Shown in pieces: positions 44,055-52,536 of a DNA stretch of 64,000 nucleotides. The position numbers and the translations under genes were made by a program. The DNA lies in the NCBI RefSeq assembly GCF_003050615.1, contig NZ_NWBU01000011.1, positions 1 to 64,000 of the forward strand, given 5' to 3'. The stretch comes from Sphingomonas oleivorans (GTDB taxonomy: Bacteria; Pseudomonadota; Alphaproteobacteria; Sphingomonadales; Sphingomonadaceae). Within the stretch, counting starts at the first letter, position 1. Every line of letters starts with the position of its first letter. The notes below the pieces were generated by a model. It was not told the origin of the DNA and ran no database searches. It saw only the letters and a program-made list of their open reading frames with translations.

Positions 44055-45059
44055 TCAGGCGATGCCCAGGCGCAGGAAATCATGGACATGGACGATACCG
44101 ACAGGCCGGCCATGCGATTCCTGCGTGCCCACGAACAGGCTCGTGATCCGATGCTCCTTCATGAGCGCCACCGCCTCTTCGGCAGTCGCCGAAGCATCGA
44201 TCGTCACCGGATGCTGCGTCATGACGTCGGCCGCCACGCCCTCCATCAGGCTATCCGCATGCCGACGCAGATCGCCGTCGGTGATGACGCCGACCAGCCG
44301 GCCTCCATCATCGACGACGCCCGCAATCCCGAAGCTCTTGCCGGTCATCGTGACGATCACCTCGCGCATCGGATCCCCGCTGGAGACGAGCGGCATGCTC
44401 TCCCCCATATGCATCAGCGTCGCCACCGCGCGCAGCCGCGCCCCGATCTGCCCGCCCGGATGCAATATTTTGAGCCCGGCGGAGCTATAGCCGCGAACGC
44501 GCATCGCCGCGATCGCCAGCGCATCTCCCAGCGCCATCATCAGTACCGTCGACGTCGTCGGGGCGATATTCGCCGGGCACGCCTCGCGAACCGCCGGCAG
44601 CAGGAGCTGCACGTCCGCCTGACGCATCAGCGCGGAATCGCCGCGCGATGCGATCGCCACAATCTCGACCCGCAGGCGCTGCGCATGCGCGACGATCGCC
44701 TGCAGCTCGGCAGTGCGTCCGGAATTTGACAGTACGAGCAGAAGATCGCCACGTACCAGCATTCCGAGATCGCCATGCGCTGCCTCGGCGGGATGGACGA
44801 AGATGGCGGGCGTACCGGTGGCGGCAAGCGTTGCCGCGATCTTGCGGCCGACATGGCCGGACTTGCCCATGCCCGTGACAACGACCCGCCCCCGGATCGC
44901 CAGGATCCGATCGACGGCGTCGACGAAATTCTCATCCACCGCCATGGCAAGCTGGCTGAGCGCGGAGGCCTCTGCCCGGATGACGCTGCGCGCATAGTCG
45001 AGGGTGCTGTCGGCCTCCAACGGAGCCTTGCGAACAAGCGGCACCACATCGCTATGCAT
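44055..45059 (-). CDS. kdsD: Arabinose-5-phosphate isomerase, KpsF/GutQ family
   Basis: This 334-residue enzyme converts ribulose 5-phosphate to arabinose 5-phosphate, the sugar precursor of Kdo. The SIS domain shows VVVTGMGKSGHVGRKIAATLAATGTPA, HPAEAAHGDLGM and LLVLSNSGRTAEL; two CBS domains occupy the last 120 residues. An in-frame ATG at 45131 would add 24 residues that do not fit; ATG 45059 is preferred though its ribosome binding site is weak. It heads the kds unit. Confidence 0.93.
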   Translation of the reverse strand: MHSDVVPLVRKAPLEADSTLDYARSVIRAEASALSQLAMAVDENFVDAVDRILAIRGRVVVTGMGKSGHVGRKIAATLAATGTPAIFVHPAEAAHGDLGMLVRGDLLLVLSNSGRTAELQAIVAHAQRLRVEIVAIASRGDSALMRQADVQLLLPAVREACPANIAPTTSTVLMMALGDALAIAAMRVRGYSSAGLKILHPGGQIGARLRAVATLMHMGESMPLVSSGDPMREVIVTMTGKSFGIAGVVDDGGRLVGVITDGDLRRHADSLMEGVAADVMTQHPVTIDASATAEEAVALMKEHRITSLFVGTQESHGRPVGIVHVHDFLRLGIA

Positions 45060-45267
45060 ACTGTACCCTATACTCACTGGCGGATATTCCGCTTTAGTCC
45101 ATCTAACACGACAGGCAAGTAAATTAAGCATGATCTTTAGGCGGACGAAATCCAGCCAGCGTAACCGCTAGCGCCGCCGTTAATATTTGGTGAACGCCAG
45201 TAAACGCGCGAATCTGCCGATTAACTCGGCACCAGCCTATCGGGTTGCCTGCTGCAGGCAAAGTCGG

Positions 45268-45984
45268 TCAGGACGGCTCCAGCCCGGCATCGCCCAGCAT
45301 GCCGCGGCGGCGCAGCGCGCGAAAGACCGCGTTGAGCAACGGGTTCGACCAGCCATTATTGGTCGCGAAATCACGCTGCAGGCTATCATGGTGAAGCTGG
45401 TGGGCAGCCGGCGTCATCAGCAGCCCCGCCTTGCGCAGGAGCGTGATGAAGCCCGGCACCCGCTCGCAATGAAGCGAGCCGTGAAAATATTGCGCGAAGG
45501 TCCCGCCCAGGAGGAAAGTCACCGCGCCCGCGGTCGCCCAGGCCGGCACCGGCCAGAGCAGGTTGGCCATGTTGAGCAGGAGCGAGAAAGGCAGCGAGGC
45601 GACAATCACCGTCGATCCGATCTGGCGGAGCAGCGTTCGCCGACCCAGCGCATGCGGGCGCGGATGGTGATTCTTGAATTCGAAGACGAGCCGTTCGAAC
45701 GGCCCGATCCGCCGCATCGTCTCGTCGCGGAGACGAAGGAATTCCTCGGATTCGCGCGAGCCCTCGTAGAAATAAAGGACATCCAGCCCCACGCCGGCCC
45801 GGCACGGGCGATAATCCATATACATGTGGACAATGCCGGACATCAGATCGGCCAGATACCAGCCCGCCACCATCGCCGGCACCACGCGCCAATCGAGCGG
45901 CGCCATCAGCCAGAATAGGTTGAGCGCAAGCGATGCCAGAAATAGACGGAAAGCGGCCCTAGTCCACATGAGTCCCAGCCTCAT
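45268..45984 (-). CDS. Kua/CarF-type lipid desaturase (plasmanylethanolamine desaturase-like)
   Basis: This 238-residue membrane protein has at least three hydrophobic segments. The histidine pattern fits the Kua/TMEM189/CarF family (lipid desaturase domain): ADLMSGIVHMYMD, FEFKNHHPRPHA, FHGSLHCER and AAHQLHHDSLQRDF, with a NNGWSNPLLN tail. CarF and human PEDS1 desaturate alkyl ether lipids to vinyl ether plasmalogens; whether this protein does so is inference. It is transcribed in the same direction as the kds genes but 136 or more bases upstream of them, so linkage is uncertain. Confidence 0.78.
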   Translation of the reverse strand: MRLGLMWTRAAFRLFLASLALNLFWLMAPLDWRVVPAMVAGWYLADLMSGIVHMYMDYRPCRAGVGLDVLYFYEGSRESEEFLRLRDETMRRIGPFERLVFEFKNHHPRPHALGRRTLLRQIGSTVIVASLPFSLLLNMANLLWPVPAWATAGAVTFLLGGTFAQYFHGSLHCERVPGFITLLRKAGLLMTPAAHQLHHDSLQRDFATNNGWSNPLLNAVFRALRRRGMLGDAGLEPS

Positions 45985-46353
45985 CGGGGCCAGACGACAT
46001 GGACAGGTCGCGATGACAGGCCATTATCTCGGGATTCATCATTCGGACTGGACCAGTAAGCAACTGGGTCGCTTCGTACGGGACGACAGCATATAATTCA
46101 AGCTGCAACCCGTTCTCGAATATCCCAAGATCGGCCGAGAAGCTTGGTGATAATGGCCGGCTACGGCTTATTGATCGGCATCATGGCTCGATTCCGGTTC
46201 GAATTCGGAGACGAGACTTGGATAAAGGCTGCCGGGCTGCAGACTGCCGCAAGGAATTTGAGCATTTGATCGGCTGATAGCGGCCAGAGATCAGGGAAAC
46301 ACATCTCCGGACGCGCCGATATGCGGCCCCGCCATCACATGCCGGACCGAAGC
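45985..46353. other. Gap with no recognised feature
   Basis: This 369-base stretch lies between two reverse-strand genes. It has no frame with protein-like features, no tRNA fold and no terminator that I can see. It should contain the promoter of the Kua-like gene. Slightly lower GC than the surroundings is noticeable around 46060-46160. Confidence 0.4.
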
Positions 46354-46734
46354 CTAGCTCTGATAAAGCTCCAGCGGCAGACCGTCCGGATCCGCGAAGA
46401 AGGTGAACAGCTTCTCGGTATAGGGATCCGTCCGGATGGGCTCGACCTCCACGCCATGATCCTCCAGCCGGCGCACGGCGGCGGCGAGATCATCGACCTT
46501 GAAGGCGAGATGGCGCAGGCCGCACGCCTCGGGACGCGAAACCCGCGCTGGCGGCGTGGGGAAGGAGAAAAGCTCGATCTGCGCCGCGCCCACGGCCAGG
46601 TCGCATTTCCAGCTATCCCGCTCCTCCCGATAGACTTCACGGATCAGGGGCAGGCCCAGAATCTCGGTATAGAAACGTCTGGAGCGGGCATAATCCGAAC
46701 AGATGATCGCGACATGGTGAAGCGTATCGAACAT
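46354..46734 (-). CDS. VOC family protein (glyoxalase I-like)
   Basis: This 126-residue single-domain vicinal-oxygen-chelate protein is of the YaeR/GloA2 type. Metal ligands are expected at His in LHHVAIICSD, Glu in AAQIELFSFP, His in LRHLAFKV and Glu near the C-terminal PLELYQ. The enzymatic activity is unknown; related proteins are annotated as glyoxalases without proof. It is the last gene of the gluconate operon, 41 bases after the regulator. Confidence 0.88.
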   Translation of the reverse strand: MFDTLHHVAIICSDYARSRRFYTEILGLPLIREVYREERDSWKCDLAVGAAQIELFSFPTPPARVSRPEACGLRHLAFKVDDLAAAVRRLEDHGVEVEPIRTDPYTEKLFTFFADPDGLPLELYQS

Positions 46735-46775
46735 TGAACCTCCCTATCGGAAGCCGAAAGACGATTGAAGCGACA

Positions 46776-47465
46776 TCAGCGCATAAGGCGCTTTCGCCCC
46801 TGGGTGAGATGCCAGCGCATGGCAAGCGCCGCGCCCTCCGCATCGCGCCAGCGGATCGCCTCGACGATATGCTCATGCTCGGTCATCATCGCCTCGACAT
46901 CGGAGGCCGACCGCGCCCGGCTGATGAGGACGCCGGCCTTCATGATGAGGCCGATCTCCTCCGCCATGCGATCGAAGACGAGCAGGAAGGCCGGCGTCTG
47001 CGTGGCGATCATGATCGCGCGATGGAGCGCCCAATCCTCGTCATGCGCGGGCTGATCGGATAGGAGCGCGGCGCCAAGCGCGGCCATGGCGGCCTCGATC
47101 GTGGCGAGATCCCGGTCGGACCGGCGGATCGCCGCCAGCCGGGCCGCTTCCGCCTCCAGCACGAAGCGGACCTCATAGGTGCCCAGATGTTCGGACAGTT
47201 TCGCATCGGGCAGATAGGCCGAGAGATGCTCCGCCGGGCGGCGCTTCACATAGGATCCGGCCCCGCGCCGCGAGATGACGATCTCGTCGGCCGCGAGACG
47301 GACGAGCGCCTCGCGGATCACGGTGCGCGACACGCCGAACAATTCGGCCATCCGCAATTCGGACGGGAGGCGGCTTCCCTCGCGCAGGTCGCGCTCGACG
47401 ATCAGCTGGAGAATCGACGCATAGATCCTGTTCGCCAGATTGTCCGTCGGCATCGACACGGGCAT
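46776..47465 (-). CDS. FadR-subfamily GntR transcriptional regulator
   Basis: This 229-residue regulator has an N-terminal winged helix (about residues 10-75, with LPSELRMAELFGVSRTVIREALVRL) and a helical FCD effector domain with the metal-site histidines (HRAIMIATQTP, EHEHIVEAI). Such regulators are usually repressors released by a sugar acid. Its place after gntP and gntK implies control by gluconate or a phosphorylated derivative. Start and length are standard. Candidate operators lie upstream of gntK. Confidence 0.92.
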   Translation of the reverse strand: MPVSMPTDNLANRIYASILQLIVERDLREGSRLPSELRMAELFGVSRTVIREALVRLAADEIVISRRGAGSYVKRRPAEHLSAYLPDAKLSEHLGTYEVRFVLEAEAARLAAIRRSDRDLATIEAAMAALGAALLSDQPAHDEDWALHRAIMIATQTPAFLLVFDRMAEEIGLIMKAGVLISRARSASDVEAMMTEHEHIVEAIRWRDAEGAALAMRWHLTQGRKRLMR

Positions 47466-47481
47466 GTCCCCTGCCCGGATC

Positions 47482-48825
47482 CTAGATGATCCGGCTGGCG
47501 ACCAGGATAAGCACGAAGCCGACCACCGAAATCAAGGTTTCCAGCACGGACCAACTCTTGAACGTGTCGAGCGTCGAAGTCCGCAAATAGCCCTTGACCA
47601 GCCAGAAGCCCGGATCGTTGACGTGCGAGAAGAAGACCGATCCCGCGCCGATCGCGAGCACGACCCATTCGACCGCCACGCCGCCCTGGAGCGCCACGGT
47701 GGACATGACGCCCGAGGCAGTGATCGTCGCGACCGTGGCGGAGCCGGTGGCGAGCCGGATCAGCACCGCGATCGTCCAGCCCATGATGATAGGAGAGATG
47801 CCGCCGTCTCGCGCGATGCGGGACAGGGTCTCGGCAAGGCCGGCATCCACCAGCACCTGCTTGAGCGCGCCGCCCGCGCCGATGCTGAGCAGGATCGATC
47901 CCGCCGGCACCATCGCCGCACTCCACAGCGCCTGCGCGTCGGTCCGTCGCGCAGGCGGCGCGAAGAAGAGGAGGAGCGCGAGCAGGTTCGCGACCAGCAG
48001 CGCCACCACCGGCGTCCCCAGAAAATCGATCGTGGCGGCGGGGCCGGCCGGCAGGACGAACAGTGTGTTGAACGCCTTGGCCGCGATCAGGATCACCGGC
48101 AGCAGCACAATCAGCAGCGAAATGCCGAGCGGAACGCGATGCGCCGGCGGAGCGCCATCCTCGAAGATCGGATCGGACCGAACCCAGCGCTCGGCATAGC
48201 GGCTGAACAATGGCCCGGCGACGATCGCGGTCGGAATGCCGACCAGCAGGCCATAGAGCATCGTCATCCCGACATTGGCCTGAAGCTGATCGACCGCGAT
48301 CATCGGCCCGGGATGCGGCGGCAGCAGCGCGTGCAGCACGGACAGGCCGGACAGCGCCGGCAGCATCAGCGGCAAATGGCTCTGCCGCGCATCATGCGCG
48401 CCCTGACTGCTCTGCGCCGCAACCGCCGCGATGATCGGCAGGAGCAGCACGACGCCGGTTTCGAAGAAGAGGGGAAGACCGAGCAGCATCGCGGCGCCGA
48501 GGCAGCTCCACGGCCGATAGCGTTCGCGCACCGCGCCCACCGTGGCGGTGGCGATGACCGACGCCGCGCCGGACACTTGCATCATCGCCCCCAAGGTGAG
48601 GCCCAACGCCACGACCAGCCCCGCACCGCCGAGGATGTTGCCGAATCCCTTTTCGACCGAGCCCACGGCACCCTCCACGCCCAGCCCGCGCATGATGGCC
48701 AGCAGGAAGGCCGCGCACAGCAGGCCGATGAAGGGATGGATCCGGAAGCGGACGATCAGCAGCACCGCGATCGCGACGCACAGAAAGGCGGAGCCGATCA
48801 GCAGCAGGTCGCTCATATTCTGCAA
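47482..48825 (-). CDS. gntP: GntP-family gluconate permease
   Basis: This 447-residue inner-membrane carrier with about 12-14 hydrophobic segments imports gluconate with protons. Family segments include LPLFFETGVVLLLPI, LPPHPGPMIAVDQLQANVG and the late ATGSATVATITASG. It lies 63 bases after gntK and 16 bases before the regulator gene. In this context it takes up gluconate that the PQQ glucose dehydrogenase (gcd, 54.6-57.0 kb) releases in the periplasm. Confidence 0.95.
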   Translation of the reverse strand: MQNMSDLLLIGSAFLCVAIAVLLIVRFRIHPFIGLLCAAFLLAIMRGLGVEGAVGSVEKGFGNILGGAGLVVALGLTLGAMMQVSGAASVIATATVGAVRERYRPWSCLGAAMLLGLPLFFETGVVLLLPIIAAVAAQSSQGAHDARQSHLPLMLPALSGLSVLHALLPPHPGPMIAVDQLQANVGMTMLYGLLVGIPTAIVAGPLFSRYAERWVRSDPIFEDGAPPAHRVPLGISLLIVLLPVILIAAKAFNTLFVLPAGPAATIDFLGTPVVALLVANLLALLLFFAPPARRTDAQALWSAAMVPAGSILLSIGAGGALKQVLVDAGLAETLSRIARDGGISPIIMGWTIAVLIRLATGSATVATITASGVMSTVALQGGVAVEWVVLAIGAGSVFFSHVNDPGFWLVKGYLRTSTLDTFKSWSVLETLISVVGFVLILVASRII

Positions 48826-48888
48826 GAAACCCTCTCCTTATGATGATCTTATGGTCTTGCTTGCACCGCCTTCATTCCGGCGGCGGCA

Positions 48889-49398
48889 TCATGGGATCGG
48901 CATGCGCGCAGAAAGTGCCCGGCGGATCACCGCGACATTGTTTTCGACGGTGTCGGATGCGTCGAGGGGAATGACATTCTCGTCCGGGCCGGGCCTTTCG
49001 AGCGTCGCATATTGGCTGCTGACAAGGGAGGCGGGCATGAAATGGCCCGTCCGCGACGCCACCCGCGCTTGCACCACCGCAGGCGGCACATCGAGAAAGG
49101 CGAACAGCAGATCGGGATCGCTCCTCCGCAACTGCTCGCGATAGGCACGCTTGAGCGCCGAACAGGTGATGACGCCGGAACTGCCGGACCGGATCCAATT
49201 GCCGATCTGCACGCCGATCGCCTCGAGCCAGGGAATGCGATCCGCATCGGTCAGGGGAATGCCCGCGGACATTTTGGCGACATTCTCGGGCGGGTGGAAT
49301 TCGTCGCCTTCGAGGAAATTCCATCCGAGGGATTCGGCGACCGCACGCCCCACCGTCGTCTTGCCCGAGCCGGACGGTCCCATGGCGACGATAATCAT
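48889..49398 (-). CDS. gntK: Gluconokinase
   Basis: This 169-residue kinase of the GntK/shikimate-kinase fold phosphorylates gluconate to 6-phosphogluconate. The P-loop is MGPSGSGKTT, followed by FLEGDEFHPPENVAKMSAGIPLTD and CSALKRAYREQLR, and later GHFMPASLVSSQYATLE, all diagnostic. The start at 49398 puts the P-loop strand at the N-terminus; a longer in-frame start at 49440 adds unrelated residues. It is the first gene of the gnt operon. Confidence 0.95.
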   Translation of the reverse strand: MIIVAMGPSGSGKTTVGRAVAESLGWNFLEGDEFHPPENVAKMSAGIPLTDADRIPWLEAIGVQIGNWIRSGSSGVITCSALKRAYREQLRRSDPDLLFAFLDVPPAVVQARVASRTGHFMPASLVSSQYATLERPGPDENVIPLDASDTVENNVAVIRRALSARMPIP

Positions 49399-49854
49399 GC
49401 CCCATCCCTCCCTCTCATTCGCGGACTTCTGTCCGACCAATTTTGTTCTGGCCCGGATCTCCGCTCGGCCTGCGCCACGGGTTCCGGGTTCATCTATTCA
49501 CAAGCATTGCCTATTTGTGGTGATCTGTAAAGCAGCCGCGGCGAGCGGCACAGCATCGTCCTTCCTGGCCAGCATCGGATGCTGTCAGACAGATATTGGA
49601 AAAGGCCGAACCTGCCGGCCCGACCTCCCGCCGGGTTTCACCGGAGCCGACACGCCATTTGTCCGGCGCGGCCAAATATGGGAGGATGCGCCGCCGTATC
49701 GGTGCGGCCGGAATCGGAGGATCGATCGCATGTCCGGCCCATCGAGCCGTCGCCACGCGATGCCCGGCCGCCACGATCATTGCCCGGCATGATGCCGATA
49801 TCCCGGCGGCCACGGCACATCAGATAAACAGAGATCCGATCGGAGATAGGGAAG
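49399..49854. promoter_or_regulatory. Divergent control region of the gnt operon and a VOC gene
   Basis: This 456-base gap between divergent genes has no convincing frame. It contains two inverted repeats that could bind a dimeric regulator: CTGTC-A-GACAG at 49582-49592 and CACAA / TTGTG at 49499-49519 with an 11-base spacer. The second lies about 100 bases upstream of gntK. FadR-type regulators bind short palindromes of this sort, so one may be the operator of the gnt regulator; this is inferred from symmetry and place only. Confidence 0.4.
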
Positions 49855-50616
49855 ATGTCTGACATTCATGGCCGCTTCGTCTGGTACGAGCTCATATCGC
49901 CCGACAGGGAGGCGTCGAAACGCTTCTATGGCGACGTGATGGGCTGGGGCGCCGAGGACACGCAAATGCCCGGCATGGTCTACACCATGTTCAATATCGA
50001 CGGGACGCCGGTGGCCGGGCTGATGGACCTGCCCGAACCGAATGCGCGCCCGGGCTGGACCGGCTATGTCGCGGTCGACGATGTGGATGGCACCGTCGAG
50101 CAGGTGAAGCGGCTCGGCGGCTCGGTACATGTCCCGCCGACCGACATAGCGGATGTCGGCCGCTTCTCGATCGTCGCCGATCCGCAGGGCGCCGTGCTCG
50201 CGCTGTTCACCTCGCTCCATCCGGAAAGGGACCAGCCCGCCGCGCCGGGGGCGCCTGCCCGTGTCGGCTGGCACGAGCTGGCCGCCGTCGATTGGGAAAA
50301 GGCCTTCGCCTTCTATTCCGAGCTGTTCGGCTGGCAGAAGGCCGAGGGGATCGATATGGGCGAGATGGGCATCTACCAGCTCTTCAGCGCCGGCGGACAG
50401 CCGATCGGCGGCATGTTCAACAAGCCCCCCACGGTGCCGGCGCCCGCTTGGCTCTTCTATGTCAATATCGGGGATATCGATGCGGCCATCGAACGGGTGA
50501 AGGCCGGCGGCGGCCAGATCCTCAACGGCCCGATGCAGGTGCCGGGCGGCGACTGGATCGTCCAGAGCATCGATCCGCAGGGCGCCATGTTCGCGCTGGT
50601 GGGCAAGCGCGGCTGA
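49855..50616 (+). CDS. Two-domain VOC family protein
   Basis: This 253-residue protein consists of two vicinal-oxygen-chelate domains, about residues 5-120 and 133-250. Each begins with a similar block (GRFVWYELISPDREASKRFY and VGWHELAAVDWEKAFAFY) and ends with DPQGAVLALF or DPQGAMFALV. Proteins of this type are common in actinobacteria and alphaproteobacteria and are of unknown activity. A GGGAAG ribosome binding site precedes the ATG. It is transcribed away from the gnt operon. Confidence 0.9.
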   Translation: MSDIHGRFVWYELISPDREASKRFYGDVMGWGAEDTQMPGMVYTMFNIDGTPVAGLMDLPEPNARPGWTGYVAVDDVDGTVEQVKRLGGSVHVPPTDIADVGRFSIVADPQGAVLALFTSLHPERDQPAAPGAPARVGWHELAAVDWEKAFAFYSELFGWQKAEGIDMGEMGIYQLFSAGGQPIGGMFNKPPTVPAPAWLFYVNIGDIDAAIERVKAGGGQILNGPMQVPGGDWIVQSIDPQGAMFALVGKRG

Positions 50617-50626
50617 TCGGGCGCGA

Positions 50627-51436
50627 TCAGGGTGGGCTGAGCGCGACCTTCAGCGCCGCCCTGATCGAGTGCTGGCGTCCCATGTCGGTGAACATCAGCC
50701 GCCATTCGCGCAGCACCAGCCTGACCGGATTGAGCTCCGCCGGCCGGTGCGCCAGGCCATAGCGGATCGGCTCGTCCGTCTCGGGCGCCAACGTCCCGAA
50801 CAGCCGGTCGAAGATTATCAGCACGCCGCCATAATTTTTGTCGATCAGCGCCTCGTTCGAGGCATGGTGGGCACGGTGATGCGCGGGCGTGTTGAAGATC
50901 CACTCGATGGGGCCGAGCCTGCCCACGGCCTCGCTATGCAGGAAGAATTGGAAGTGAAGATTGGCGGCGAGCAGCGTCGCCACCATGCGCGGATCGAAGC
51001 CGATCAGGATCAGCGGCACATAGAAGATCCAGCCGAGCGAAAAGAAATTGGCCCAGCTGAGGCGGAGCGCGGCGAGCACGGTAAGTTGCTCGGCCGAGTG
51101 ATGCACCGCATGGCTGGCCCAGAGCCAACGGACCCGATGACTCGCGCGGTGGAACCCGTAATAAGCGAATTCGACCGCGAGAAAGCCCGCCGCCCAGACG
51201 CGCCAGTCGTCCATCGGCAGATGCACCGGCGCGATCGACCAGATGGCCGCGTAAATGCCGCCCAGAATCGAGCCCTTGAGCGCCGCCATGACAATATTGC
51301 CGGCGGCAAGGCCGAGCGAGGTGAGCGCAGTAGCGTGATCATAGCCCCTTCCCGTGCGCAGCCGCCAGACGATCTCGGCAAGCACCGTGATCGTGACCAC
51401 GGTCAGGAAGATGGGCGAACGGGCGAGCTGTTCCAT
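50627..51436 (-). CDS. Sterol desaturase / fatty acid hydroxylase family protein
   Basis: This 269-residue integral membrane di-iron protein has about four or five hydrophobic segments. The histidine boxes FHRASH, HAVHHS and HHRAHH bind the two irons. Family members hydroxylate sterols, carotenoids or fatty acyl chains; the substrate is not readable here. Its stop faces the preceding VOC gene with a gap of ten bases (convergent). Confidence 0.92.
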   Translation of the reverse strand: MEQLARSPIFLTVVTITVLAEIVWRLRTGRGYDHATALTSLGLAAGNIVMAALKGSILGGIYAAIWSIAPVHLPMDDWRVWAAGFLAVEFAYYGFHRASHRVRWLWASHAVHHSAEQLTVLAALRLSWANFFSLGWIFYVPLILIGFDPRMVATLLAANLHFQFFLHSEAVGRLGPIEWIFNTPAHHRAHHASNEALIDKNYGGVLIIFDRLFGTLAPETDEPIRYGLAHRPAELNPVRLVLREWRLMFTDMGRQHSIRAALKVALSPP

Positions 51437-51437
51437 C

Positions 51438-51860
51438 TCAGTTCACCGCGCTCAGCGAGGCTTTGAGGGCGTTGATTTCGGCCCTGGTGACGAAACCGTC
51501 CCTGTCGCCATCCGCCCGATCGAAGATCGGCGCGGGTGCTGCGGCGAACTCGGCGCGCGTCGTCTTGCCGTCGCCATTGGTATCGGCGACGGAAAGCCGT
51601 GCCATCATCTTCTTCGCCGCCTCGGGCCGGAACCGCGCGAGCGCGGGGAAATCGCCATCGGAAACGGTGCCATCGCCATTGCGATCGAGCCGGCCGAACT
51701 CGGCATTGCGCGCCGCGATGAATTCGGCGCGGCTGACCTTGCCGTTTCCATCGGCATCGGCCTGTTCCAGCAGGGCGGCGGGATCGCGGCCGGCCTGGGC
51801 ATAAGCGGGAGCACAAAGCAACGCCGCGGCAATAGCGGCGAGCGGGGCTGTAATCTTCAC
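51438..51860 (-). CDS. Exported EF-hand protein with four calcium loops
   Basis: This 140-residue protein has a signal peptide (cleavage near AYAQA) and four EF-hand loops: DADGNGKVSRAEF, DRNGDGTVSDGDF, DTNGDGKTTRAEF and DGDRDGFVTRAEI. It probably binds calcium in the periplasm; the role is unknown. GTG 51860 is chosen because AGAGGAG lies at proper spacing before it and the signal peptide starts there. It lies one base upstream of the desaturase-family gene on the same strand, so the two may be co-transcribed. Confidence 0.88.
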   Translation of the reverse strand: MKITAPLAAIAAALLCAPAYAQAGRDPAALLEQADADGNGKVSRAEFIAARNAEFGRLDRNGDGTVSDGDFPALARFRPEAAKKMMARLSVADTNGDGKTTRAEFAAAPAPIFDRADGDRDGFVTRAEINALKASLSAVN

Positions 51861-51962
51861 GGACCAAACTCCTCTGAAAATAGCCGGCCGCCCCCGCGGG
51901 GGACAAGAGCGGCCGGCGCCGGTCACATCACGGGGGGTGGGACGCGACCGGGAGGGAAAGCG

Positions 51963-52373
51963 TTATTTGCCGGCGTCGCGATCGAGCGTGCCGGAGATAG
52001 TGTGGGTCTCGCCATCCAGCCCGGTGCGGCTGCCCGTGTAGCTCGTCGAGCCATCCTCGTTGCGATTGACATCCAGCGAGCGACCGAAGCTGCGTCCGTC
52101 ATTGAGCCTGTGGGTGGCGCCGGCCGAATAGTTGCCATCGGCATAAGTCCGCGTGCGGCTGCTGTTGATGCCACGGCCGTCATTGGTCTGGAGGTTCCGG
52201 CTGGCCGAGACATTCCCGGACTGGCGCGAAGCCTGGCGGGATCGGGAATAGCCGTGTCCGTCGGCCCCGCTGACGCTTGCCGAACGGTTGAACTGGCGGG
52301 CTTCGGCGCCGCTTGCGACGGCCAGGGCGGAGAGGGTGATGCCGGCCACCAGGGGGACGATGGGCTTGAACAT
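51963..52373 (-). CDS. Secreted Ser/Arg/Gly-rich protein, unknown function
   Basis: This is a 136-residue protein with a signal peptide (cleavage after SGAEA) and a low-complexity mature part rich in Ser, Arg, Gly, Asn and Thr, in which short units such as SRSRQASR, INSSRTRTYADGNY and RSLDVNRNEDGSTSYTGSR recur. I do not recognise a family. It is divergent from the two-component system and shares its upstream region, including a GTAAC direct repeat, so it may be a target of that system. Confidence 0.65.
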   Translation of the reverse strand: MFKPIVPLVAGITLSALAVASGAEARQFNRSASVSGADGHGYSRSRQASRQSGNVSASRNLQTNDGRGINSSRTRTYADGNYSAGATHRLNDGRSFGRSLDVNRNEDGSTSYTGSRTGLDGETHTISGTLDRDAGK

Positions 52374-52468
52374 TGGGGGTACGCTCCTTCACTGATCGGA
52401 CGGTCGGGCCGTCCCGATCCCCAATGGCGGCGTGGCGTAAGTGGCTTGCTGCAGCTTCGAAACGATAT

Positions 52469-52483
52469 GTAACGGAGTGTAAC
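52469..52483 (+). promoter_or_regulatory. GTAAC direct repeat before the response regulator
   Basis: GTAAC occurs at 52469-52473 and 52479-52483, ten bases apart, within the similar decamers TGTAACGGAG and TGTAACCGGG. Tandem direct repeats one helical turn apart are the usual binding site of OmpR-family response regulators. It lies 53 bases before the regulator start and 96 bases before the divergent secreted-protein gene. Confidence 0.45.
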
Positions 52484-52536
52484 CGGGGCCATCCGCCTCT
52501 CCCCATGGTGCCGCCACGGTGGCACAAGCGCGCATC

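Noticed and set aside
49511-49813. 100-codon reverse frame in the gnt control region
   Set aside because: The composition is Arg/Ala/Cys-rich with no domain, and it overlaps likely promoter sequences of two divergent genes.
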